In this document: positions 30,223 to 42,800 of the stretch, one piece after another | Layout of the letters: each line of letters begins with the position of its first letter | Position numbering within the stretch: position 1 is the stretch's first letter | Assembly (NCBI GenBank): GCA_029582265.1 | Contig: CM055819.1 | Span: 12,263,087-12,327,086, forward strand | Origin: Zoroaster sp. YZ-2022 | Taxonomy: Eukaryota > Echinodermata > Asteroidea > Forcipulatida > Zoroasteridae | DNA: 64,000 nucleotides | Direction: 5' to 3' | The notes under the pieces: generated by a model | What the model saw: the letters and a program-made list of their open reading frames with translations, nothing else | Database searches by the model: none | What the model was told of the DNA's origin: nothing | Program-made: the position numbers and the translations under genes

Positions 30223-31727
30223 TAGGCCTGGGCGAATAGTAAAAATTTACTATTCGATTAATCGCGCGCAACTTTTCGCGAATAATCGACTATTCGCGAA
30301 TAGTTGGCCATTTTTTCCCGCGGTTTATAAAAGTACTAAAACATTAAAAACAATTGCTTTGACAGTAATTTCTGGCCTATTTGTAACATTCAGACAATAA
30401 ACAAACACATACATTAAGCTCTTTCATGCCTGTTGTTTTTTCTTTATTTCTTGCAAAATTGTACTCGAAATAATACATTTTCGTAAGTGAAAATCCAATC
30501 GCCGTCGAGTTATTACTCTGGCAGCGTGGGAAACTTCCAGCACAAATTAGCATTAACAGTGCACATTGAGCACATGCTAAGTCACGCGCAGTTACGTTCA
30601 TCCCATGTCAACAGAGGGAAGTCCACCTAAACCCCATAAAATGAACGCATTGAATAGATCTTGTTTATATTTAAGTCGCCGTTAAGAAATACCAATAAGT
30701 TGACGGTCACCCCTGTTATTTCAAATCGATTAGCCTAGTCCTATACACAAAATAAATAACCATGCAAGCAGTACGTATTTATGCTCATGCAGGGGCCACT
30801 TTTTAGACGTGTTCGTTGTTTACATCCAAAGCTAGCTTCCGCAGTGTGCCCCGCACTATGCTTACAAACCTTTGGTTCAGGCACGCACGTGGTGAGTGTA
30901 CCCTGAACTGATTTTGTGCGATGGCCTATGCGTTTTGTGATTGACTTGTGCTCACCGTGGCAAACAATTACGTCATGCAATAAGTGGATCGGTGGGATTT
31001 ATCATTACTCATCAGTAGACCTACGTTACCTGCAAGTGCAAAGGCAATTACACCAGCAATGCGAAAGACAGTGACCAAAGACCATGCTTTTCGTAGTTAA
31101 TATTTCTGAAAATAAATTGACATTTTCAAACAAATCGACGTGTAATAAATAAACAACATGAAACATTAATCGCAGTTGTTTAATCATTAATTCATCATCT
31201 CCAGCTTTTCTTCAAAAACAAAAACGTTACATGATTTTGTAGTGTTCAAATTTAATTAGTAATTACCTTCAGTTTATGCTACTTTTAAGTTTATGCTACT
31301 TTTACAGTCGATGCAGTCACAGCCATCCAGGCTGCCCTGTCGGCTCCCTCAAAGGCACTACTCGTGAGTAATGCGTACAACTACCAGCAGTGCCTGGACA
31401 GAACAGTACAATTGGCAGCATTGCTCGCACATAGTATTCGCACATAGTATTCGCGAATAGTTCACGACCGCAATTTTTATGTTGTGTAAAGGCAATGCAT
31501 TATTCCTCAAAGGCATTACTAGTTACAAACACTACAATGCTTATTGCCAGCTTAATAGGATTACTCACAAATAGTGGTTGCGAATAGTTAGCAAACACTT
31601 CACGGCCACAAGTTATGGATGGTTTGGAAGGCAATTGGTCAGTATTCGCGCCTGCGCGATTAATCGAATAATTCAAATACCGCGAATACAACTATTCGCG
31701 AATAATCGAATTATTCGCACAGGCCTA
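30223..31727. mobile_element. hAT element, non-autonomous, perfect 8-bp duplication
   Basis: TCACACAG is exactly duplicated (30215-30222 and 31728-31735). Ends TAGGCCTGGGCGAATAG and CGCACAGGCCTA are inverted, and subterminal regions hold many CGCGAATA/TATTCGCG words in both directions, as hAT transposases require. The 1.5-kb interior has no transposase-like frame. Between this element and the gene end at 32218 nothing is seen. Confidence 0.92.
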
Positions 31728-32217
31728 TCACACAGATCTGTATTGAAGAAAAATGAGATGACTGCACAGTGATGGTCTATGAAATTGGGATTAGGTGTTT
31801 GATTGAGATATACTTCTCTCACCACTGGATGTCGCCCAGACTGCACTGCTTCTTTTTGAGACCTAGCGCGTTGGTCTGTGGAACAATACGTCACAATGGC
31901 CTAAATCCATTGTTCTTGGAGTATTATGCCGTGGCACACTTCATGTAGGTAATAGACTTCTGGTTTTACCTCAAGTTTGCATTTCACAGAAAAAATTATT
32001 TCAGTTCTCAAACCAAAAATACCATTAGCTGTTTTGAGGTATGGCAAACACAATATAAGGGTGCTATTCAGAGTGGGTAAATCTTGTCTAAATACAAAAG
32101 AGTTCACTCAAAATGCTTATTTGTGTATAAAGATTTTCCAGAACATAATTACATTTACAGTAGACTACATGTACCAGCCATGTCGCTTTGTATTCCCTTG
32201 TGAAGGCATGACTCTTG

Positions 32218-32417
32218 TCAGCTGTTCACCACATCCTGTATGTTATAATTTCTGATTCTCTGTTGTGGTTTATGTGAAGTGTTCTTTGGTTGTATTCTAC
32301 CTGCAGCCTTGGCAGACAGTTTGTCCTTCTCTTTGCTTGGTTTAGACTGTAATAATTGAGTCCCTGTCCCCTTGATTCCAAGAGGAATGCTGGGCACTGG
32401 TTCAAACTTGTCTGTTC
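32218..32417 (-). CDS. CCDC57: Coiled-coil gene terminal exon
   Basis: Encodes TDKFEPVPSIPLGIKGTG through a Lys-rich stretch to QQRIRNYNIQDVVNS and stop TGA. An internal GCAG/GTAGAA could act as a donor, but read-through gives the conserved-looking basic end, so it is taken as uninterrupted. Confidence 0.82.
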
Positions 32418-35400
32418 CTGTGCGAGGAGAAATACAAAAAGACACTGGGGAGTGGGGATCTCTAGGAAATTGTTAGTGTTTATGTGCATCCCCTTTTGGT
32501 TGAAATTGGGTAAAAATCTACAATTATTGTCTGTACATACCTTGACTTGACAATGTACATGTATGTTATTTTGAACCGTGTTCACGACAGCACATACTAT
32601 ACATGTATACTGTTTATTTGACAATAATAATAATCGAGTTCTGTACAGCAAAAAATCTATCATAATTTGATGCTGAAAACATTGCCTCTGGGCATCGGTT
32701 CAATATCATTCATAAATGTCCAAGACAGTATAATCTGATTGGACAAAACATAATCACGTGAGGTGTATTATATCAACAAAACTGACAAAGATTTTTGTGT
32801 CACGCTGACTCATGTTCCCTGTAACCCCAAAGCGTGAAAGTGCCCATTTCTATTTGGCTTTATTCAACAACATTTTTTACATTTTGAAAACGAAATCGAT
32901 ACTGGCATTTATGAAAAGTTTGACTCTTGGTCTTTACTGTAGGATAATGACCTATTTTGGGCGTAGTCAAGGGCGCCCATCAAAACTGATCATTAACCCG
33001 TGGGCAAAACGTAATCACATGGGGATGTATTAATGGATGGCAGTTGTTCACCAGCTGTTCTATTTAGCTGGCGTGTGATGCACATTTGAACAATCAGAGT
33101 GACGAAGATTGTTTTGCATCAGGTGACTGACTCATGTACTTTGAAATTGTTTCATGTTTCCCCAAAAACATGAATCTGCCCATTTCTACTGGATTTATTC
33201 AACAAAAAGTACAATTTGTGTACATTTTGTACAACGAAATCGATGCAGGCATTTTATGAATGGGAATAAAAGTTTCACGCTTGGTCTTTACCGCAGGTTA
33301 ATGACCGGTTTTTCAGCTCGGTCCTTAAAACCAGTCTTTAACCTGCGGTAAAGACCAAGCGTCAAACTTTTATTCACTCATTAAACTTTCTCATCAAATT
33401 TTCTTATCTCCCTGTGGAGTATAAACCTTGAGGTAAAATGACTTGATATTTTTTAATTCAAATCTTTAAGAGCCCATCCTTCTAGTTGGTCATGGAATTT
33501 TAGTGCTGAGTTTTAGATGATTCACAGGTAAGATTTTAGAAAATGAAATTGTGCGGTGACCGACCATTGGGTTATTGGTAGCCCTGATAGGACCCTATCT
33601 ACAGTGCAAAGTACACTTCTGATAGGGTCCTGACCAAGAGTTCTTCCCATTCGTATACCTGTAAAGTTTGCAGTGGATTTTTACCTATCTTCTTTGGCTG
33701 AACTGAGGAAATGCAGGCACTATACTGTAACTTTAAAACTGCCTCTTGGAGAAACTTTTTTTGCTGAAAGATGTCTAAAAAAAAGAATTTCCCCAACATT
33801 TCTCAGAGCATCGGCCAATCTGTGTACAAACTTTTCATGCCATTCATCGAGCGATGACCTTGTAACCCTTGTCACCTTGGGGTCAAAACATCAATTGCGC
33901 CGCACAATCATGTTCTGAACCCAAGGTCATTGCTCATTATTGGATATTGGATAATCACAATAACCATTTTTACTCTTGGAGAGAAGCAGATACATACCAT
34001 AATACATCAGAGGCTGTGGGGTGGGGCTCTTCATGAATGTCGGACTCCGCCCCTCATCAAGCAGTTGCCATATGTCCTGTAGAGACTCCCCACCGTATGA
34101 TGACATCATCAAGGGGATGGAGTCTTTGCTGCTACCATCAAGGGAGTGATGAGATTGCTGCATGGACTGTGCTGATTCATTTTGACTAGAATGGTGCAGT
34201 CCTACTGCAAGTCAAAATTCAAAATTGTAGTAATTGTTAAACTTAGATGGATCTTTATCAAAAGCAAAAAGACAAACACTGAAACACACACATACTAATT
34301 ATCACACTTGTATTCAAGTCCGAGTCACGAGGCAAAAATCAAACGAAAAAAAGAAAACCTTATATATGTCAAGTTTCAAAGTTAAGTGAAAAAATTTATT
34401 TCCAAAATCAACATTTGATTTACTTATTTTAATATTTATTCAGTTTTCAAACTTGGAAAAAACATGGATACATTTTTAATGTACATATTGTCCACATAAG
34501 ATGTCATATCAGTAAATAAAAGGGAAGCCAGAATACTGAATTGTACAAAGGTATGTTTATTCCATTTCTCTAGAATGGATGAGAAAACGCCATGAAAATT
34601 GAGAGATCAGTCATTGGGACAATGTAATAAGTCTGGTACCCATCACTTTATATTGAGCTTGGGTACTTCAGTCATTGTGTAATCGATTTCAGCCACTGCG
34701 TAAGCGATTCCAATTGCATTACTACAACCACAGAGAAAGAACACTGTGACAATAGGATGCATGGTATCAGTTTTATAAAACTGTTCGCATTGTTTAAATT
34801 AACTAACAAGATTTAAACACTATGTTGCAAGAAAATTTGTTATTTTGTTAATGTTTTATGATAGTAAATATTGGGTATTTTGCCGATGAGTCCAAGTCAC
34901 AAACATTGAGTCTGAAGGGTCAAGTCCGAGTAGGGTGACCAAATTGTCCCATATTTTAAGTACATGTACATGTATTTGGCTCTTTGATGACATGGACATG
35001 TCTGAGTATTATTATTTTTGAACACAAAACTTAACCAATCCATTGCAAGTGCATGATCCCGGCATAACGTTCCGCGGGATCGAGTGTGTTCACTCAAAAA
35101 CTTGATTAACCCTGCAGATTTTCACATAAGAGCAAATGTGCGCAAGTTCAAGAGGTGAGTGTTGTGAACATGCCTACCAGTGCAAATTGTGAACAAATTG
35201 AAGTCGGCATTTATGGAATCTATTGATAGATGTACATGTAGCTTTTAATTCAGCTTTAGTACTGAAGATGGCATTGCTTACTAAAATGTCTTTTTCCTCT
35301 TCCATTCGGACACACTCGGTTGGATATTTGAAATAAAATTTTAATATTTGTTTTTGTTAATACATACAACATATATCCAGCTTGGGCCAAATGGTTGATT

Positions 35401-36800
35401 GTTTATCCATTTTTCAGCTAGTGAATTTCAAAGGTTGTTTGCCTTGAAAAGTAAGCTATAGGACTGGTAATTAAAAAAAATTAAAAATAGTATAATTTTA
35501 ATGTAAAACTTCCATACTTTTCATTTGGAATTAAGGGAAGATTACTCTTTCCTATGGTGAATAAGATGATGGAATAATTGTTCCTCAAACTTCCTTCCCC
35601 CATTGCTAGACCAGTGTCACGCATTGAAAGTAATGCAAAAAAAGTATCCCTTATTTTTAAAAATAAAACCTGGTCACCCTGAGTGTGAGTCACCAAAAAA
35701 GTGACTCAAGTCCGTTAATTATACACACATACGTTTGTTTTAGACAGGTCAATTTATGGAAAAAAACACCCCAACCCCCAAAAAATTGCAACAAAAGGTT
35801 TTTCAACGGTTTTTGGTAGTATTTGACATCAAGAATAACATACTAAAAATCTAAGAAAATCTGGCATCCGGAAAGTTGTCATTTTCAAAATGGCGTCCAA
35901 GATGGCCGCCAATACCCTAAAATGGCCATAAATCATTTATTATCCATCCTTGAGTTGTAATTTTGGTGCCTACTACTAGGTTTTAGGGGTCAAGCAATCC
36001 ATTGAAACCAACTAAAGTATCATTGAGTAGTCAGGCAACCTGCAAATCCAAGATGGCGTCAAAAATGGTTGCCAATTAAACTAAAATGGTTATTAAGTCA
36101 CTGACTGTTTATATTATGGCTGTAATTTTGGTGTAATTTCGGTTTAAGGGGTTGGAAAATATACTCAGACCAGTGAAAGTGCTATTGAGTAAAGCTTTAA
36201 ATCCAAGATGGTGTCCAAGATGGCTATAAGTCATTTACTATTTACATTAGTTAGGTTTTAGGGTCTAAAAATTAAGAAATTAACACCAGTATCATTGAGT
36301 AATCAGGTAACCTAAAAAATCCAACATGGCATCCAAGATGGCCGCCAATACACTGAAAAGGCTAAAGATCACGTATTATTCTCATTAGATCTGTAATTTA
36401 GGTGTGTACTCCCAAGATTGTCAGGATCAAAAATATATTAGGCCAGTTAAATTATCATTGAGTGATCAAGTTCTCAATAAATCCATGATGGCAGTCATCT
36501 TGGATGAAATACACCTAGGATCTGTATACAGTTACAATTCACCGTATCAATGTTAGCGGCGAGCGAAGCGGGAAGAGCCCATCGTCGAGGGCCCGAGGGA
36601 ACTGTGGCGTAAGGAAGTCCGGCGCCGAGGTCCTTCTGATCGAGGCATGCTCCGTCCCAGGGCGGGTGTCGATCAGGCCCCTGTGGGCGCCTGCCGGCCG
36701 CGAACCAGGGCTTCCGGGAGTCGGGTTGTTTTGTAGCGCAGCCCAAATGCAGGTGGTAAACTCCATCCAAGGCTAAATACCTGCACGAGACTGATAGAGC

Positions 36801-36837
<37 letters not shown>

Positions 36838-39800
36838 GAGAGAGTTCAAGAGTACGTGAAGCCAACGGGAGGGCCGCGCAGATTGGGCCCGGGAGATTCA
36901 GCACGGCTGGCGCGGTGCCCCTGCGGTCCCTGCACACCCCTTTCGTCGGGCGCGGCGCCCGCGACCGGTTGGGTCACCAGCAGAGGCCGGCCGGGTGGGG
37001 TGACTCTGGCCAAGCCGGGGCCTCGACGGAGGTCCGGGTCGGAGAGCATACAGCCCGGCCGAGGAAGTGACAACGGGCCGGGTCGCCCGGGAGTCTGGTG
37101 AGCGCCGCTCGCTGCGACCGCTCCCGGTAGCGGCGGCGCAGCCATTCGCTCCCAGCCTCTCCTGGTGTCGACCGCATCACGGCGCCCCGGGTTTGCGGGC
37201 GATTGTCGCGAGCCCTGCCGACCCGTCTTGAAACACGGACCAAGGAGTCTATCGGGCCTGTGAGTCGAGAATGAGAACTAATTAATAACATTCTTGAATG
37301 TTACCTTGACTGCCATCTTGGATTTATTGATTATGATTACTCCATGATAATTTAAATGTTCTTCATGTAGTTTTTGGCTCATAAAGCTGTAAATGACTTA
37401 CAATTATTTTAGTGAATTTGCGGCCATTTTAAACGCCATCTTGGATTTTTAGGTTTCCTGATTACTCAATGACACTTTTATTGGTCTTAATGGATTTCTT
37501 GACATGAAAATTACAAGTCAAGGATGGATAATAAATAATTTATGGCCATTTTAAGGTAACAGCAGCCATCTTGGACGCCATTTTGAAAATAACAGCTTTC
37601 CGGAAGTCCGAATTTATTAGATTTTTAATATGTTATTCCTGATGTCAAATACTACCAAAAACCGTTGAAAAACCTTTTGTTGCAATTTTTGGGGGGTAAA
37701 ACTGTATATTGACCTATTTATGGTGTAAACCGAGGACCTCGATCATTGTTCCCTTTGTTAGGCATCTCCCATTTAGGATCCTTACGACTATTACAAGTAG
37801 TATTAACTGCAGAGATGTCCATAAAGCTTGTAGAACAGCCACTGAAGTAACACGTTTTTCAACCAAGGACATTTGCAAACAATACTGCCAAACAAGGACC
37901 CATTGTCTCCTTTAGTTATAAGTCCTCGGTTTAAACAATAAACAAATGCAGGAAAGCAAGAGTTCGCAGATGTTAGGTGTGAAGGGAACACCTTTCGGGA
38001 GATCACTGGATGGTAGATTAGTGTATTAAGCTTTCCCCAATGATCAAGAGTGGATATATATAATCTACTACTTGAGGGTACATCAATGTACACATACCTA
38101 ATAATTCGCCCATGGGCAGTTGCATTGGTTGCAACTCCTGGTCAGTCTCTGATGGTGATCCTGACGAGGAGGAATCTAGCTGAACTTGAATGACCTCGGT
38201 CGTTCTATGGTCACGCTGTAAGCCCTTCTGAGCATACTGCAACTCCTGATGGTAAACATGAAACAACTCACACAAATGCCATACACAGAAGGGTATTTGG
38301 CGTGAAGCCAAATCTCACCCATGCACAATATATACACAGGATAACGGTCATGGATGATGTAATTTTTGTTAAACCTCAATGTTATAAAATTACAAATATC
38401 GATTGGGATCAGAGGACAGAAATTTGGTCATACTGTGACAGATTTACCATATACCCCGGACTGATTATTCCCCGGTAGTCACCCAATTGAGTGCAACACT
38501 CCCTTCAGAAGAACCAATTAAGACCGGTGATATGCAGGCCTGTTTGGCGGAAATGTACCACCAAATGGACAGGACAAAAGTGTACAAGGAATTATGATGT
38601 AGCCTGTTTTATTAGTAAATCAATCACTACGTGAGAACCTCTTCAGTGGCCCCCGCTCGATTCGAGGTAGCGCACACTTACTGTAGCCTCCTGTACTCTG
38701 GAGCAAGCACTAGCACATCTGTCCTTAGTTTAAAAATGGGTTGTGACTGCGCCCGCTCGCACTTGACTTGCACAAGCCATAGCTCTATTTAAAATACTTT
38801 CAGATATAAATTATATATCCTTGATCATCCCATATAGGGAAAAAAAATTAGGGAACTGACGGTATAATTTGTCTCAATCTGTCTATTTTAAGACAATTTT
38901 TTAGGGGTGTCAATGTAGTTGTCTTTATTGATAATACAGAAATGGTGTTGTTCGCGTGTGTTGTAGGTACATACCAAAAGTAACATTTGTAAAATTTGTA
39001 AAATGATTTTTCTTTATTAAAAAGTACCCCACCTTTTTGCCTAATGGTTTATGCCACAGCTTTCTGGGAGTGTAAGTCACACAGACCGTTTCCCCCCCCC
39101 CCCCCAATAAAACAAAATGACAAACCTGTTTAGTGAGTGCATACTGTAGTTTCTCTAGGTTATTCAGTTTGCTACTGAACTCCTTGGCCAACTGTCCTGC
39201 CGTAGCAGTCCCATTAATATTTGCTTCCATGGTTTCCCTGGGTCCTCGGACTGGGCCCGCATACCGAGCCAACTCTGACCGTAACTGGTTGCTGAGCTGG
39301 ATGAGTTGCTGTCGCTCCCTGGCCAGACGGCTGATGTGGTGAGCGGCACTTTTAAGCTTTGCCTTCAGCTGAAAGTTTGACACAATGAGCAGAATTGGTG
39401 TAAAATGCTAAATACAGTGTCTGAATAAACATCCCATTTCACTACAGTGATTTTTGCAAGACAAAGGGAAGCAGGCTTTGGATCATTATGAATTGATGTT
39501 AACCATATATTCTCATATCATATATACCCCAGGAAAAAAAAGTCTGAATTAAAAAAAAAAGGTGCAAACACTGGTAATTTCCTGATTTACAGAATTACTG
39601 AATTATTATCTCTTAGTGCTTTGTGAAGTTGCTAAATGTACCAATCATCCTGAAGTGGTTTTATTTCAGAGAATACATGAAGAACTATAATGCACATCAA
39701 CAAATTTTCTGTAAAAATGTGTATGCTTTTTCACCATAGTTTCTCATGACTTAGACTCCGCATTGAGCTGAAACTTTCACAAGTTGGTTGTTTGATGTAT

Positions 39801-42800
39801 AATCTTGATTCACAGTAAGTGTACTCATAGAAGCTGTTTACCAATATTACTAATGTTATACCTTACATTTACAAGTATATCCATAGGAGCAGTTTACCAA
39901 TATTACCAATGTTATACCTTACATTTACAGACAGTACACAATAAGTATATCCATAGGAGCAGATTACCAATGTTGTACCTAATACCATTTACATATCCAT
40001 AGGAGCTGTTTACAAATATACCAATGTTGTACCTTCCATTTCCAGACAGTAAGTATATCCATAGGAGCAGTTTACCAGCATATATAGAAGCAGTTTACCA
40101 ACATTACCAATGTTGTACCTTCCCTAATTTATAGACAGTAAGCATACCCATAGGAACAGTTTACCAACATTACCAATGTTGTACCTTCCATTTATAGACA
40201 GTAATTAAGCATGTGCTTATTTCTTGATCACAGTTATTCATTTTGCAGGGCCCTCCGTGTTCTGGGCCCCGCATCATGAATAATTAGGGCATTGTTTTAC
40301 ACATCCGACATTAGGACATTACACCCAGTGCCAATTCAACATGTTCATCAAGGGCCATCGTAAGAAAGCAATGTCGGATAATCTTGGTGGTTAGATGCGT
40401 CAAAACGGTTTATTTGCATAATTTTGCCCCATTTAGCTATCCGAACTCAAGTGCACATTCACACATTGTATGGAATCATATACATACTGTATACATGTAT
40501 GTGGTACACGTACATACAGTGACCATTCGTCATCGCGCCTTAATGCTTCTGCACATGCCAAAATTTAAGGCGGAGCTCATTGATGCTAATATACCAAGTT
40601 CAAAAACGAAAGACGTATTCTCATTGGTTACTGGTTGGCCCAGCAACTGTATGCTTGCTGTACGTGCGTGATACATGATTGTACTGTACATGTACAACTA
40701 GCCCAGGTTGGACTTTGACCTTGGTGTTCTCCATTTCACATGTACACAGAAATGGAGTCTATATTTGGGCTATTAATGCATGACGTGTTTTTGCATATAT
40801 TGTATTGTTCTGTGTGTGTGGGATCAATCGGGGTCAAAGCTAGGGGCCTGTGACTGGCCATCATTTAATGAACCGCCCACGATCTTGCATACAACTTTCC
40901 GTTGGAATTCCAATGGGAAAATAAAGAAACACATAAGCTTTCGGTTACAGAAGGATCAAGGTTGTTGTTTTGAGTTCATTTGTACCAGGTCGCAATGCAC
41001 AACCATATCCACGACTTGGTTATTGATCTCACTGTGTCCAGGGCCAGCGCACTGTGTGTGTTCTGAATTTCTTGGGCTAGCTATCGGTACAGGCCAGGTG
41101 GTGCACACTACAGCCTTGGTCAATTAGGCTAGGTGTAGCTACTTGGCACTGCCTACCACCAATGGATACGGGGAAAACATGCAATCATTCTAAATCTTTA
41201 TTTCATTTTCAAACAGTATCTTTGGAATTATTAAATTTTTCATTCGTTATTCCTTTCTCAAGATTTCATGAGTATTAGTCCAAAGTCCAAGTCCATGGTG
41301 CCCTTCACATTGTACACTGTTGGTTAGAAGAATATTACTTGTGAATAAAGTGGGCTGTCAATCACAGATACTGAGTGTGGATCGGGTGCATTTCATCATG
41401 TACATCGTCATGCATATATCCATATGGATATTTCTAGAGAAGGCCTTTCGCCCCCTGGTATACCACATGCTGTACAGTATACATTGTGGTATACATTGTG
41501 ATATTCACTGTGGTGCTTGTACGTGTAGATGTGTTACATACTCGCGAGAACTTTTGCGGTAATCGGGGCAGGACGATTACTTCAGTCGTATATCACATGC
41601 TGCCGTGGTGTATGCATTGTAGTTTACAAAGTGGCACTTGTAGGCCCCTACAATTGTACACAGTACATTCATGTGTGCCTGTGTTACTAATTGTGTATGT
41701 CACCTGACAACTTTATCATGAATCAGTAATTACTTGTGAATGTGTTATTACTCGCAAGTACTTTTGCGGTAATCGAGTACGAGAATGATTAGCAATTACT
41801 ACTTGCAAGTACTCAAGTAATCGCACTACAACACACCAGTGAACATTTTAGTTTATGTATTATTTCATTGTTGTTAATGAGACACTAGTGAAAATGCATT
41901 CAGACTTTGTATATATTCATCATTCCAACAGGAAATTTATGTCTCAGGACAAAAATCCATTTGCGTAATCATTTGATTAATTGTACTAAAATTATAGCAC
42001 CTCAGACAGAAATATTTCAAGGAATGTTTGATACCATCATCAACTTTATACCAAGTAAGTTTTATGTAAATCTGTGATCATTTATGTCTTTTGAGAATAC
42101 CAATAGTGTATATAGAGGCTTTAAACATAGCGCTCAGTTTTACAAAAGTCACAAAAATAGTGTTTGATTTCCTGTTTTCTAAAATAAATTAAATTAAAAT
42201 TTCAGCATGATTGGTACCTTGACAAACTTTCCTTCCAGTAAGTTTGGCAACAAATTATAATTACATGTACATGTAGGTAATTTTATAATCAGTATACATG
42301 TACTAAAAGATTATTCTTGTTGAAGTGATGACCAGTTCAGAAGAGTACAAAAGATGGATGCGGTTGCATTAAGCAGGGCGTTTAAACAATAATTGATGGG
42401 GTTTGGTTAAACATCATCACCCATTTGTTTATCTAACAAACATTTATAAACTCACCACTGCCTCTCCCTCACTCCTGCCCTCAGTAAGTTGCTTCTTCAG
42501 ACAATGAATGTCATCTTGCAGTCGATACACAAGTGCTGGCTGCCAAAATAAATAAGCATCAGTGGCATATAACTAAGTGGGTGGTGGGGGGAGGGAGGTT
42601 GAGGATAGACCTGCATTTTATTATCGCTAATATCACAATGTTATTATAAGCTGAAACTTTCACAGGTTGTTTGTTTAAAGAGAAAGTTTTATCGTCACGA
42701 TCAGAGCAGAGTTTCAACAGGGCATGGAATTAGTTGAAGATGAACATGACTGAAAATTACTGGCTCATTTAGGGACTTTAGCCAATCTCACCGAAACAAT

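Noticed and set aside
36552..37272. A working rRNA gene
   Set aside because: Only part of the 5' third of 28S is present, with changes in invariant positions and flanked by transposon arms.
36495..37291. Arg/Pro/Gly-rich ORFs in both strands
   Set aside because: Frames through the GC-rich 28S rRNA fragment.
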